A stretch of 27,299 bases of DNA, taken from positions 1-27,299 of the forward strand of contig UQVD01000016.1 of the NCBI GenBank assembly GCA_900544385.1. The letters run 5' to 3'. The stretch comes from an uncultured Collinsella sp. (lineage in GTDB: Bacteria; Actinomycetota; Coriobacteriia; Coriobacteriales; Coriobacteriaceae). Numbering within the stretch: position 1 is the first letter of the stretch; each line of letters opens with the position of its first letter. A program made the translations under genes and the position numbers. The notes beneath the pieces are model-generated. The model was not told where the DNA came from. It saw only the letters and a program-made list of their open reading frames with translations, and searched no databases. Positions 15,479-23,564 of this stretch are shown one piece after another.

Positions 15479-16069
15479 ATGTCTGAACAGTCGCAGCATA
15501 TCCATTTTGAGAACACGAATAGGTGGAGCACCAAACAGCTCGTTACCATGGCGTTGATGTGCGCCTTGGGCGCCCTGTTTATGTACGTGCAGCTGCCTAT
15601 CCTTCCTTCGGCGCCGTTTTTGACGTATGACCCGTCGCTGGTACCGGCGATGGTGTGCGGGTTTGCGTATGGTCCTGGCGCCGGCACTGCTGTTGCCGCT
15701 ATGGCTATCGTTATCCATGCGCTCACCACGGGTGACTGGGTCGGCGCGCTTATGAACCTGGTTGCCACGCTGGGCTACATTCTGCCTGCGGCTATCGTCT
15801 ATCAGAAGATGCATACCTATAAGGGTGCCGTGATTGGCCTGGTGCTCGGCGTTATTGCCGCTACGGCGTTGTCTATGGTCGCAAACCTTACCATTGGCGT
15901 ATGGTTCTGGTATGGCTCGGTCGATGTGATCGCCCCGCTCATGATTCCTGCCGTGCTGCCGTTCAACCTTATCAAGACCGTGCTTAACTCGGTGTTGACA
16001 CTGGCGGTGTATAAAGCGGTCTCCAACCTCATCACGCCTAAAAAGGACCAGGTCAAAGGCCGCGCATGA
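15479..16069 (+). CDS. ribU: Riboflavin ECF transporter substrate-binding subunit RibU
   Basis: The ATG at 15479 is chosen over one at 15458, because the earlier one lies inside the conserved 3' helix of the riboswitch. AGGTGA sits five bases before the chosen start. The 196-residue product has about six membrane helices after a polar start, with the RibU-typical APFLTYDPSLVPAMVCGFAYGPGAG block near residues 43-67 and a C-terminal PFNLIKTVLNSVLTLAVYK helix. RibU binds riboflavin at the membrane and passes it through the ECF module. The location directly behind an FMN riboswitch makes the substrate assignment firm. Its stop overlaps the start of the ATPase gene (ATGA). Confidence 0.94.
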   Translation: MSEQSQHIHFENTNRWSTKQLVTMALMCALGALFMYVQLPILPSAPFLTYDPSLVPAMVCGFAYGPGAGTAVAAMAIVIHALTTGDWVGALMNLVATLGYILPAAIVYQKMHTYKGAVIGLVLGVIAATALSMVANLTIGVWFWYGSVDVIAPLMIPAVLPFNLIKTVLNSVLTLAVYKAVSNLITPKKDQVKGRA

Positions 16070-17970
16070 TTGAGTGTCGGGGCGTTTCCTTTAGCTATGA
16101 CGGTGCCGTACCGGCGCTCGACGGCGTCGATCTGAATATCGAGGACGGCGAGTTTTTCTGCATCCTCGGTGGCAATGGGTCGGGCAAGTCGACGTTTGCC
16201 AAGCATCTGAATGCGCTGTTGCAGCCCGATGCGGGCACGGTACGCATCAACGGCATGGATGCGTCCGACCCCGAGCTGGTCTACGACATTCGTTCGACCG
16301 CGGGCATGGTATTCCAGAATCCCGACGACCAGCTGGTGGCAACGCTTGTCGAAGATGACGTTGCGTTTGGTCCCGAAAACCTTGGCGTGCCATCGGCGCA
16401 AATTGCGCAGCGCGTACGCGAGGCGCTGAAGGGTGTGGGCCTGGTGGGCTTTGAGCGCCACGAGACCCATGCGCTTTCGGGCGGCCAAAAGCAGCGCGTG
16501 GCGCTTGCCGGCGTGCTCGCCATGGAACCGCGCGTGCTCATATTGGACGAGGCTTCCTCGATGCTCGATCCGCGTGGACGCAAGGGCCTCATGAAGGCTT
16601 GCCGCGCGTTGCACGCTCGCGGCATGACCATCGTGATGATTACGCACTTTATGGAGGAGGCTGCCGAGGCCGATCGTGTCGCCGTGTTTCAGACGGGACG
16701 AGTTGCCATGCTGGGCACGCCCGATGAGATTCTGACGCGGGCGAATGAACTCGTTCAGCTCAACCTTGACATGCCAGAGTCGTGCCGTTTGGGCATGGCA
16801 CTTCGTGCGGAGGGCGTGCCCGTTTGCGCGCAGGTACGTGAGGCGGATATGGTCGCCGAGATTGCGCAGGCTTATGCCGAGCGAAGTGGGGCAGGCATCG
16901 CGGGGCAGTCTTCCGTATCCCAGTCGGAAATCGCTGACGGCACTGTTCCGGTAGACAACGAGGGCAACGCGTCGGAGCCCGTCATCGAGCTATCCCATGT
17001 TTCGTACAGTTATTCGCTCAGTCCGCGCGAGCGCCGCCGCTGGCATAAGCGCTCGGCCACTGCGGGCAAATCGAGCAAACAGGCTCTCTGGGGAAACGAC
17101 CCAAGCAGCCCGTGGGCGCTGCGCGATGTATCGCTGACGGTGCGTCGCGGCGAGTTCCTGGGCTTGGCAGGTCATACCGGTTCGGGTAAGTCGACGCTGG
17201 TCCAGCATCTCAACGGTTTGATTCGCCCCCAGGAGGGATCCGTTCGCGCGCTGGGGCTCGATCTGTCAAACAAGAAAGACGCCGCCGCGGTTAAGGCCAA
17301 GGTCGGCGTGGTGTTTCAATATCCTGAGCGTCAGCTGTTTGCCGAAACCGTGGCGCAGGACGTGGCGTTTGGTCCGCATAACCTTGGCTTGCCGCAAGAT
17401 GAAGTCGACCGTCGTGTCGAGTCATCGCTCTCACGCGTGGGCCTCGACCTTTCCACGGTCGGCGACAAGAGTCCCTTTGAGCTTTCGGGCGGTCAGCAAC
17501 GGCGTGTGGCATTCGCCGGCGTGCTCGCCATGGAGCCCGAAGTCCTGGTGCTCGATGAGCCCATGGCGGGGCTCGATCCGGCTGCGCGCAGGGATTTCCT
17601 TGAGCTTATCGATCGACTTCACCGCGATGGCCTGACCGTTGTCATGGTTTCGCATAGTATGGATGACCTGGCCAATTGCTGCGACCGTATTGTCGTGATG
17701 AACGAGGGCGCGGTGTTTGCCGAGGGCACGCCCGCTCAGGTTTTTGCGCATGCCGATGAGCTTAAATCAATCGGCTTGGGCGTTCCCGCCGCCCAGCGTA
17801 TGGCGCTGGCGCTTACGGAGGCGGGCGTGCCGCTGCGCTTTGACGGCCTCTATACGGTTGAGTCGCTGACAGACGAGTTGGTGGACCTGCTAATCGGTTG
17901 CTCGGGCGGTCCTTCTAACGTCGCGGACATTGCTAAATTCAAGACGGTCGCGCGAGAGAAGGGCTGCTAA
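16066..17970 (+). CDS. Fused ECF transporter ATPases (EcfA1-EcfA2 in one chain)
   Basis: The 634-residue protein carries two complete ABC ATPase domains. Domain 1 (about 1-235) has Walker A GGNGSGKST at 35-43, Q-loop FQNPDDQL, signature LSGGQ at 137-141 and Walker B VLILDEASS at 157-165. A linker of about 70 residues (236-305) is followed by domain 2 with Walker A GHTGSGKST at 369-377, FQYPERQLF, LSGGQ at 473-477 and VLVLDEP at 493-499. Both sites look catalytically complete. In most ECF systems the two ATPases are separate genes; here they are joined, which fixes a 1:1 pair. The gene overlaps ribU by four bases and shares one base with ecfT (TAATG), so translation is tightly coupled. Confidence 0.96.
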   Translation: MIECRGVSFSYDGAVPALDGVDLNIEDGEFFCILGGNGSGKSTFAKHLNALLQPDAGTVRINGMDASDPELVYDIRSTAGMVFQNPDDQLVATLVEDDVAFGPENLGVPSAQIAQRVREALKGVGLVGFERHETHALSGGQKQRVALAGVLAMEPRVLILDEASSMLDPRGRKGLMKACRALHARGMTIVMITHFMEEAAEADRVAVFQTGRVAMLGTPDEILTRANELVQLNLDMPESCRLGMALRAEGVPVCAQVREADMVAEIAQAYAERSGAGIAGQSSVSQSEIADGTVPVDNEGNASEPVIELSHVSYSYSLSPRERRRWHKRSATAGKSSKQALWGNDPSSPWALRDVSLTVRRGEFLGLAGHTGSGKSTLVQHLNGLIRPQEGSVRALGLDLSNKKDAAAVKAKVGVVFQYPERQLFAETVAQDVAFGPHNLGLPQDEVDRRVESSLSRVGLDLSTVGDKSPFELSGGQQRRVAFAGVLAMEPEVLVLDEPMAGLDPAARRDFLELIDRLHRDGLTVVMVSHSMDDLANCCDRIVVMNEGAVFAEGTPAQVFAHADELKSIGLGVPAAQRMALALTEAGVPLRFDGLYTVESLTDELVDLLIGCSGGPSNVADIAKFKTVAREKGC

Positions 17971-18770
17971 TGGAGGCGTTTTCGTTTGGCAGCTACTATC
18001 CCGGCGATAGTGCGATCCACCGCCTGGACCCGCGAACTAAGTTGCTCTTGGGCTTTGTGTTTCTGATCACGACGCTGACCGTCGGCGGCTTCCGCGGACT
18101 GGCCCCTGTCGCAATGTTTGTCGTGCTGATCTATGCCGTGTCTCGGGTGCCGGTTCGTCGCGTTCTGTCGTCGATGGCGCCGCTGCTGGCAATCGTCGTC
18201 GTGGTCGCGGTGCTCAACTTGTTTACCGACCAGAGCGGGCGCATTCTGTGGCAGCTCGGCTTTTTGCAGATAAGCGAGGGCTCGCTGCATTCCGCCGCCT
18301 TTATGGCGTGCCGCCTGACCTTGATGATGGCCGGTATGAGCGCTATCACGCTCACCACGCCGACGCTCGACCTCACCGCGGGCTTTGAGCGCCTGCTCGC
18401 ACCGTTTGCGCGTGTGGGACTTCCTGCGCACGAGCTCGGCATGATCATGGGTATCGCGTTGCGCTTTATGCCGCAGTTTGCCACCGAGATGAAGCAGACG
18501 GCGGACGCGCAGGCGAGCCGCGGTGCGCGCGTGACGGGGGGCCCGCTCGGCGGCGTGCGTATGCTCGGCAGTGTGGCGATTCCGCTGTTCACCGGCGTGT
18601 TCCGCCATGCCGAGACGCTGTCTGCTGCCATGGATGCACGCTGCTATCACGGCGAGCAGGGCCGCACGCGCCTGCATGCGCTTGCATTTGGCCGCGGCGA
18701 TGCGTTGGCGGCGGTGGTGACGGCGTTGCTGCTCATCTGCGTCATCGTCATCAATCTTCAACTTGTTTAG
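17970..18770 (+). CDS. ecfT: ECF transporter transmembrane subunit EcfT
   Basis: A 266-residue membrane protein with the typical EcfT opening YYPGDSAIHRLDPRTKLLLGF and five to six hydrophobic segments. A cytoplasmic coupling region near residues 170-185 reads QTADAQASRGARVTGG and a second, AMDARCYHG, lies near residue 222. These correspond to the Ala-Arg-Gly-type coupling helices that contact the ATPases, although the second is ARC instead of ARG. The start codon shares one base with the ATPase stop. Together with RibU and the fused ATPases it completes a riboflavin importer in a single operon. Confidence 0.94.
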   Translation: MEAFSFGSYYPGDSAIHRLDPRTKLLLGFVFLITTLTVGGFRGLAPVAMFVVLIYAVSRVPVRRVLSSMAPLLAIVVVVAVLNLFTDQSGRILWQLGFLQISEGSLHSAAFMACRLTLMMAGMSAITLTTPTLDLTAGFERLLAPFARVGLPAHELGMIMGIALRFMPQFATEMKQTADAQASRGARVTGGPLGGVRMLGSVAIPLFTGVFRHAETLSAAMDARCYHGEQGRTRLHALAFGRGDALAAVVTALLLICVIVINLQLV

Positions 18771-18800
18771 GCGCGATTCGAGCGCAAGAAAGGGGTCCCT

Positions 18801-19247
18801 ATGACCGACAACGACCGCACGGCTCAGCTTGAGCGCGCCTGTTCGTATCTCAGGCGCATTCCGGCGTGGTATCTGGCCACGACCGATGTGGCCGACGGGC
18901 ATCAGCCTCGCGTGAGGCCGTTTTCGTTTGCCATGGTCGATGACGGTAAGTTGTGGTTTTGCACGTCGCGCGACAAGGATGTGTGGGCGGAGCTGAGCGC
19001 GAATCCCAAGTTTGAGCTCTCGGGCTGGAAGCCGGGGGAATGTTGGATCGTATTGACCGGCGAAGCCGCGCTTGAGGACGACGCAGTTGCGAGCGACAAG
19101 GTGCGTCAAGCGGGTTTTAAGCACATGGTGGGCATTGGCGAGGAACACGAGAGTGCCAACGACGGCCGCCTTGCTTTCTTTTCGGTCCGCAACATTGCTG
19201 CGCGCTTCTGTGATATCGACGGCAGCGAGGAGCGCCTGGAGCTCTAG
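18801..19247 (+). CDS. Pyridoxamine 5'-phosphate oxidase-like FMN-binding protein, copy 1
   Basis: A 148-residue single-domain split-barrel protein beginning 30 bases after ecfT, with AGAAAGGGG as ribosome binding site. Family features are PAWYLATTD, RVRPFSFAMVDDGKLWFCTS, a KDVWAELSANPKFEL helix-strand and a short C-terminal block. Proteins of this fold bind FMN or related flavins and act as small reductases or oxidases; the substrate is unknown. A position within the FMN-riboswitch operon supports flavin binding. It is a paralogue of the next gene. Confidence 0.88.
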   Translation: MTDNDRTAQLERACSYLRRIPAWYLATTDVADGHQPRVRPFSFAMVDDGKLWFCTSRDKDVWAELSANPKFELSGWKPGECWIVLTGEAALEDDAVASDKVRQAGFKHMVGIGEEHESANDGRLAFFSVRNIAARFCDIDGSEERLEL

Positions 19248-19291
19248 CTCGCACAAACCAGGTTCCCAAACTAGCTAGTACAGGAGGAAAC

Positions 19292-19702
19292 GTGGACGGA
19301 TTGAATACGGTTTTGGAGTATCTGACGTCGGTGCCGGCGTGGTATCTGGCGACGAGCGTGGATGGGCAGCCGCATGTGCGTCCGTTCTCGTTTGCTCAGA
19401 TTCAGGACGGTAAGCTGTGGTTTGTGACGGCGCGCACCAAAGACGTGTGGCAAGAGCTGCTGCAAAATCAGCGCTTTGAGGCCACGAGTTGGTGGCCGGG
19501 CCATGGCTGGCTCATCTTGCGCGGGCGTGCCGGCTTGGATGACCGGGCTTTAGACGAAATGCGCGAAGCCGGGTGGAAGCATCTAGAGCACCTGGGCGAG
19601 CACTATGAGGGGCCTAACGACCCCACGCTCGTCTTCTTTAGCGTCGAGGATCCCGAGGCTTTTATCTGCAATCACGACGAATGGGTGCCGGTCGAGCTCT
19701 AG
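19292..19702 (+). CDS. Pyridoxamine 5'-phosphate oxidase-like FMN-binding protein, copy 2
   Basis: A 136-residue split-barrel protein with a GTG start preceded by AGGAGG. It shares PAWYLAT, VRPFSFA, DGKLWF and KDVWQEL with the copy 44 bases upstream, so the pair arose by tandem duplication or repeated acquisition. Its C-terminal half differs (HLGEHYEGPNDPTLVFFSVEDPEAFIC), suggesting that the two differ in substrate or pair as a heterodimer. Split-barrel flavoproteins normally dimerise with FMN at the interface. It is the last gene before the operon's hairpin. Confidence 0.88.
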   Translation: MDGLNTVLEYLTSVPAWYLATSVDGQPHVRPFSFAQIQDGKLWFVTARTKDVWQELLQNQRFEATSWWPGHGWLILRGRAGLDDRALDEMREAGWKHLEHLGEHYEGPNDPTLVFFSVEDPEAFICNHDEWVPVEL

Positions 19703-19739
19703 CCAGCTGGCGCATCCTAACAACTTGGTTTTCGCATGG

Positions 19740-19798
19740 GCGGGCCCCGTATTGCCCGGCGCCGTTAGGAGCGCCGGTCAATACGGGGCCCGCTCCAT
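19740..19798 (+). terminator. Long hairpin terminating the riboflavin operon
   Basis: Twenty-three-base arms (19740-19762 and 19771-19793) pair with one mismatch around an eight-base loop. The arms begin GCGGGCCCCGTATTG. The tail TCCATTTG is poor in T, so the hairpin may also act as a 3' stabiliser. Confidence 0.72.
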
Positions 19799-19837
19799 TT
19801 GTCAATTCCTTCAAGCGAATGTGTCGGGAATGTTTCA

Positions 19838-19874
19838 ATGCATGAATATGCAAGCCATTTACGTATTCATGCAT
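19838..19874. promoter_or_regulatory. ARG-box-like inverted repeat upstream of argC
   Basis: ATGCATGAATA (19838-19848) and its exact complement TATTCATGCAT (19864-19874) are 15 bases apart and lie 85 bases before the argC start. Each arm contains the TGAATA/TATTCA core of ArgR operators known from Escherichia and Bacillus. A possible -10 TAAAGT (19885-19890) lies just downstream, so a bound repressor would cover the promoter. ArgR itself is not in the window. Confidence 0.65.
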
Positions 19875-19959
19875 CTTTTGGTGCTAAAGTTTCAACCCAC
19901 TTCATAACGACCGCTGCGAAATGCGCATCGGTGCATAAATCGCAGACAAGGAGTCTGAT

Positions 19960-21030
19960 ATGTCTTTGAAGGTTGGAATCGTCGGCGCGGCTGGATATGC
20001 CGGAGCCGAGCTCATTCGCCTCGTGCTCGGCCATCCCGAGTTTGAACTTGTTGCCATTACGTCCAACGCCGATGCCGGCCAGCCGCTGTCCGCGGTGTAT
20101 CCGAGCTTTGCTGGCGTGAGCGATCTGGTTTTCACCACGCATGACGCCCCCGAGCTCAAGAGCTGCGATGCGGTTTTTCTTGCCGTGCCGCACACGGCTG
20201 CCATGGCACAGGTGCCCGCGCTGCTTGCATCGGGCGTCTCCTGCTTTGATCTTTCGGCCGACTACCGTCTGAACGACGCGTCCGTCTTTGAGGCATGGTA
20301 TGCCGCCGAGCACACGAGTCCCGAGCTGCTCAAGACGCGTGCTTTCGGCCTGCCCGAGCTGTTCTGCCAGGACTTGGAGACCGCTGCTTCCAGCCATGCC
20401 GCTGGCAGGCCCGTGTTGGTCGCCTGCGCCGGCTGCTATCCCACCGCAACGAGCCTCGCTGCCGCGCCTGCCGTGCGCGCCGACTGGGTTGCCCAGAGCG
20501 GCCCCGTAATCGTCGATGCCATTAGCGGCGTGACGGGTGCCGGTAAGTCCTGCAACGCCCGCACCCACTTTTGCAGCGCGGACGAGAACCTGGAAGCCTA
20601 TGGCGTGGGTAAACATCGTCATACGCCCGAGATTGAGCAAATCCTTGGCTTAACCGATCGCGTCGTCTTTACCCCGCATCTGGCACCGCTCAAGCGCGGC
20701 CTGCTCTCCACGGTGACGATGCCGCTTACGCCGCAGGCTATCGATACCTTGACCCTTGAGGACGTTGTCGACTATTACAAGCAGTTCTACGCTGGACGCA
20801 CCTTTGTGCGTGTGCTCGACGCCGGCCAGCAGCCCAAGACGGCTTCGGTCGTCGGAACCAACGCCGCCCAGATTGGCCTCGCGCTCAACAAGCGCGCGGG
20901 CGTGCTGGTGGCGACGGGCGCCATCGACAATCTGTGCAAGGGCGCTGCGGGCCAAGCGGTCCAGTGTGCCAATATCGTCTTTGGCTTTGACGAGCGACGA
21001 GGCTTGCCCACAGTGGCGTGCCCGGTGTAG
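19960..21030 (+). CDS. argC: N-acetyl-gamma-glutamyl-phosphate reductase
   Basis: A 356-residue ArgC that reduces N-acetylglutamyl phosphate to the semialdehyde with NADPH, the third step of arginine synthesis. The N-terminal dinucleotide-binding motif GIVGAAGYAGAELIRL is at 6-22. The catalytic cysteine is C159 in ACAGCYPTATSL, and the substrate-binding GKHRHTPEIEQ block is near residue 218. The start has AAGGAG about eight bases upstream. It leads an argC-argJ-argB-argD cluster and is preceded by an ARG-box-like repeat. A gap of 134 bases separates it from argJ, with no obvious terminator. Confidence 0.97.
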   Translation: MSLKVGIVGAAGYAGAELIRLVLGHPEFELVAITSNADAGQPLSAVYPSFAGVSDLVFTTHDAPELKSCDAVFLAVPHTAAMAQVPALLASGVSCFDLSADYRLNDASVFEAWYAAEHTSPELLKTRAFGLPELFCQDLETAASSHAAGRPVLVACAGCYPTATSLAAAPAVRADWVAQSGPVIVDAISGVTGAGKSCNARTHFCSADENLEAYGVGKHRHTPEIEQILGLTDRVVFTPHLAPLKRGLLSTVTMPLTPQAIDTLTLEDVVDYYKQFYAGRTFVRVLDAGQQPKTASVVGTNAAQIGLALNKRAGVLVATGAIDNLCKGAAGQAVQCANIVFGFDERRGLPTVACPV

Positions 21031-21164
21031 CACATTCGATTGTTAACGATTTGGTAGTCGGGCATCGAGTGGGGCGCCACTCTTAAGCTGGTCTCATGAT
21101 CACGACTGGCATGGCGCACCAACCGATGTCCGTTTTTTGTTTGACATAAGGAGTCATAAAGACG

Positions 21165-22433
21165 ATGAATACCGAGCTGTTTGATATCAAGATTCGCGCC
21201 GTCGAGGGTGGCGTTACGGCAGCGGCCGGCTTTAAGGCCACGGGCATCCATGCTGGGTTCCGCAAGAACCCTGAGCGTCTGGATTACGCGCTCGTCGTGC
21301 CCGATAAACCCTGTCCCGGTGCTGGCGTGTTTACCACCAATCGCTTTTGCGCGGCGCCCGTGCAGGTGAGCCGTGCCAACCTGGGCGGTGCGGACAAGGG
21401 CTACGGTATCATCGCTGGTGTTTCAATCAACTCCGGCAACGCGAACGCCGCCACGGGCGAGACCGGCCTTGCCTGCGCGCGCGAGACCTGCAACATCGCA
21501 TCGCAGGTTATCGGCTGTGAGCCCCAGCAGATTCTGGTTGCCTCCACGGGTGTGATTGGCCAGATTCTGCCGATTGACACGTTTGAGACCGCCGTTCCGT
21601 CCGCATACGAGGCACTCTCTGCCCATGGCGGTGCCGATGCAGCCCGTGCCATTATGACGACCGACACGCACTCCAAGGAGTACGCCGTGTCCTACGTCAG
21701 TGAGGCTGCGGGTCATGCGGGCAATGTCTATACGGTAGGCGGAATGTGCAAGGGCTCGGGCATGATCATGCCCAACATGGCCACCATGATCGCAGTTATC
21801 ACCACCGATGCCCCCGTCGAGCCTGCGGCACTTCATGCCCTGCTGCTCTCGACCGTCAAGCAGACCTTTAACAAGGTAACGGTCGATTCCGACACCTCGA
21901 CCAACGACACCTGCATCATGCTTGCCTCCGGCGCCGCTGCCGCAGATGCCGAGCCTATCGTCGAGGGCTCCGATGCCTTTGGCGAGTTGGCATTTGCCGT
22001 GCACGAGGTGTGCGAGAGCCTGGCGCGCAATATCGCCGCCGATGGTGAGGGCGCATCCAAGCTTGTTACGGTCAACGTTACCGGCGCCGTGAACGACGAG
22101 GAAGCCGATATCGCCGCCCGTGCCGTTGCCAACTCGCCGCTCGTTAAGACCTGCATCGCCGGCCACGACTGCAACTGGGGCCGTGTTGCTATGGCGCTTG
22201 GCAAGTGCGGCGTGAAGTTTAATCAGGAAGACGTTTCCATCGACATGATGGGCATGCCTGTCTGTCGCGACGGTCTGACTGTTCCCTTTGATGAGGACGA
22301 GGCTCTACGACGTTTCGAGGCGCCCGAGATCGTGATCTCGGCCGACCTGGGCGCAGGCGACGCGGCAACGACCGTGTGGACCTGCGACCTCACGCATGAG
22401 TACATCTCCATCAACGGCGACTACCGTTCCTAG
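21165..22433 (+). CDS. argJ: Bifunctional glutamate N-acetyltransferase/ornithine acetyltransferase
   Basis: A 422-residue ArgJ. The proenzyme cleaves itself before T207 in the motif MPNMATMIAVITTD, producing alpha and beta chains with threonine as the nucleophile. ArgJ moves the acetyl group from N-acetylornithine to glutamate, so the pathway is the recycling (cyclic) type; some ArgJ enzymes also make N-acetylglutamate from acetyl-CoA. Other family blocks are FTTNRFCAAPVQVSR, NSGNANAATGE and a C-terminal GHDCNWGRVAMALG. A good ribosome binding site (AAGGAGT) precedes the start. No separate argA-type synthase or argE deacetylase is in the window. Confidence 0.97.
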   Translation: MNTELFDIKIRAVEGGVTAAAGFKATGIHAGFRKNPERLDYALVVPDKPCPGAGVFTTNRFCAAPVQVSRANLGGADKGYGIIAGVSINSGNANAATGETGLACARETCNIASQVIGCEPQQILVASTGVIGQILPIDTFETAVPSAYEALSAHGGADAARAIMTTDTHSKEYAVSYVSEAAGHAGNVYTVGGMCKGSGMIMPNMATMIAVITTDAPVEPAALHALLLSTVKQTFNKVTVDSDTSTNDTCIMLASGAAAADAEPIVEGSDAFGELAFAVHEVCESLARNIAADGEGASKLVTVNVTGAVNDEEADIAARAVANSPLVKTCIAGHDCNWGRVAMALGKCGVKFNQEDVSIDMMGMPVCRDGLTVPFDEDEALRRFEAPEIVISADLGAGDAATTVWTCDLTHEYISINGDYRS

Positions 22434-22514
22434 ATTCCGGGCACGCTGCGCATCTTGCCGCGATTGCGGACAGCGGAGCACGGCGCGATAACGATACGAA
22501 AGACGAGGCAGATT

Positions 22515-23495
22515 ATGAAATTCGCACGCGATTGTCGTTCGAGCGAATCCAACGAAGCAACCGCGCAGCTGCTGTTCGAAGCGCTGCCGTGGATTAAGAA
22601 CCTGACCGGCAAGACGGTTGTTATCAAATATGGCGGAGCCGCCATGGTTGATGAGCAGCTGCGCCGCGACGTGATGAGCGACATCGTTTTGCTCAAGATC
22701 ATCGGTATGCGCCCCGTCATCGTGCACGGCGGCGGCAAGGCTATCAACGAGGCGCTGAGCCATTACGATATTCCCGTCGAGTTTAAGAACGGCCAGCGCG
22801 TGACCACGCCGGCGACTATGGATATCGTGCGCGAGGTGCTGGGCGGCAAGGTTAACCAGGAGCTGGTTGCTGCCATCAACCACCACGGCAACCTGGCCGT
22901 GGGCGTGTCGGGCAGCGATGCCGGCACGCTCATCGCCGAGCCGCTCGACCCCGAGCTCGGTCGCGTGGGCAAAGTGACGCACGTCAACACCGACTATATC
23001 GAGCGCTTACTCGATAGCGAGTACATCCCCGTCATCGCTACCGTCGCGGCGGGGGAGGACGGCGGTTTCTTCAACATCAACGCCGACACCGCCGCCGGTG
23101 CCGTTGCCGCGGCGCTCCACGCGCATAAGGCGATCTTTTTGACCGATGTCGATGGCCTGTACAAGGACTTTAGCGACAAGGACTCGCTTATCTCCAACCT
23201 AACGCTCGACGAGGTTAACGAAATGCTCTACGGCGGCGAGGTCGATAAGGGCATGATTCCCAAGCTGCGCGCGGCCGTCGATGCGCTTACCGGCGGCGTA
23301 TTTCGTGCCCACATCATTAACGGTACTACGCCGCATTCGCTGCTCCTGGAGCTGCTGACCGATGCCGGCGTCGGCACCGTGATCCATTCCACCGAGACGG
23401 CTTACGAGTTCGATACGCATCCGCATCCGCTTTCGACGTTTGCTGCGCGTCTGACCGAAAACCTTGACGAGGTCGAGAAGCTTCAGACGGTCTAG
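22515..23495 (+). CDS. argB: Acetylglutamate kinase
   Basis: The start is placed at the ATG at 22515, where the family-like sequence begins. A frame running back to 22455 reads as non-family sequence. The 326-residue product has the phosphate-binding VIKYGGAAM (36-44), VHGGGKAIN (70-78), a central VGVSGSDAGTLIAEP and the C-terminal NGTTPHSLLLELLTDAGVGTVI. It phosphorylates N-acetylglutamate, the step before ArgC. The N-terminal helix (about 10-30, EATAQLLFEALPWIKN) is of the kind that makes arginine-inhibited hexameric kinases, so feedback control by arginine is likely but inferred. Confidence 0.96.
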   Translation: MKFARDCRSSESNEATAQLLFEALPWIKNLTGKTVVIKYGGAAMVDEQLRRDVMSDIVLLKIIGMRPVIVHGGGKAINEALSHYDIPVEFKNGQRVTTPATMDIVREVLGGKVNQELVAAINHHGNLAVGVSGSDAGTLIAEPLDPELGRVGKVTHVNTDYIERLLDSEYIPVIATVAAGEDGGFFNINADTAAGAVAAALHAHKAIFLTDVDGLYKDFSDKDSLISNLTLDEVNEMLYGGEVDKGMIPKLRAAVDALTGGVFRAHIINGTTPHSLLLELLTDAGVGTVIHSTETAYEFDTHPHPLSTFAARLTENLDEVEKLQTV

Positions 23496-23564
23496 CTGAC
23501 CCGCAGCCGCCCCATTCCTGCACCCATAGCCCCGCGCCGTCTGGCGCCCAACGAAAGGCATCCC

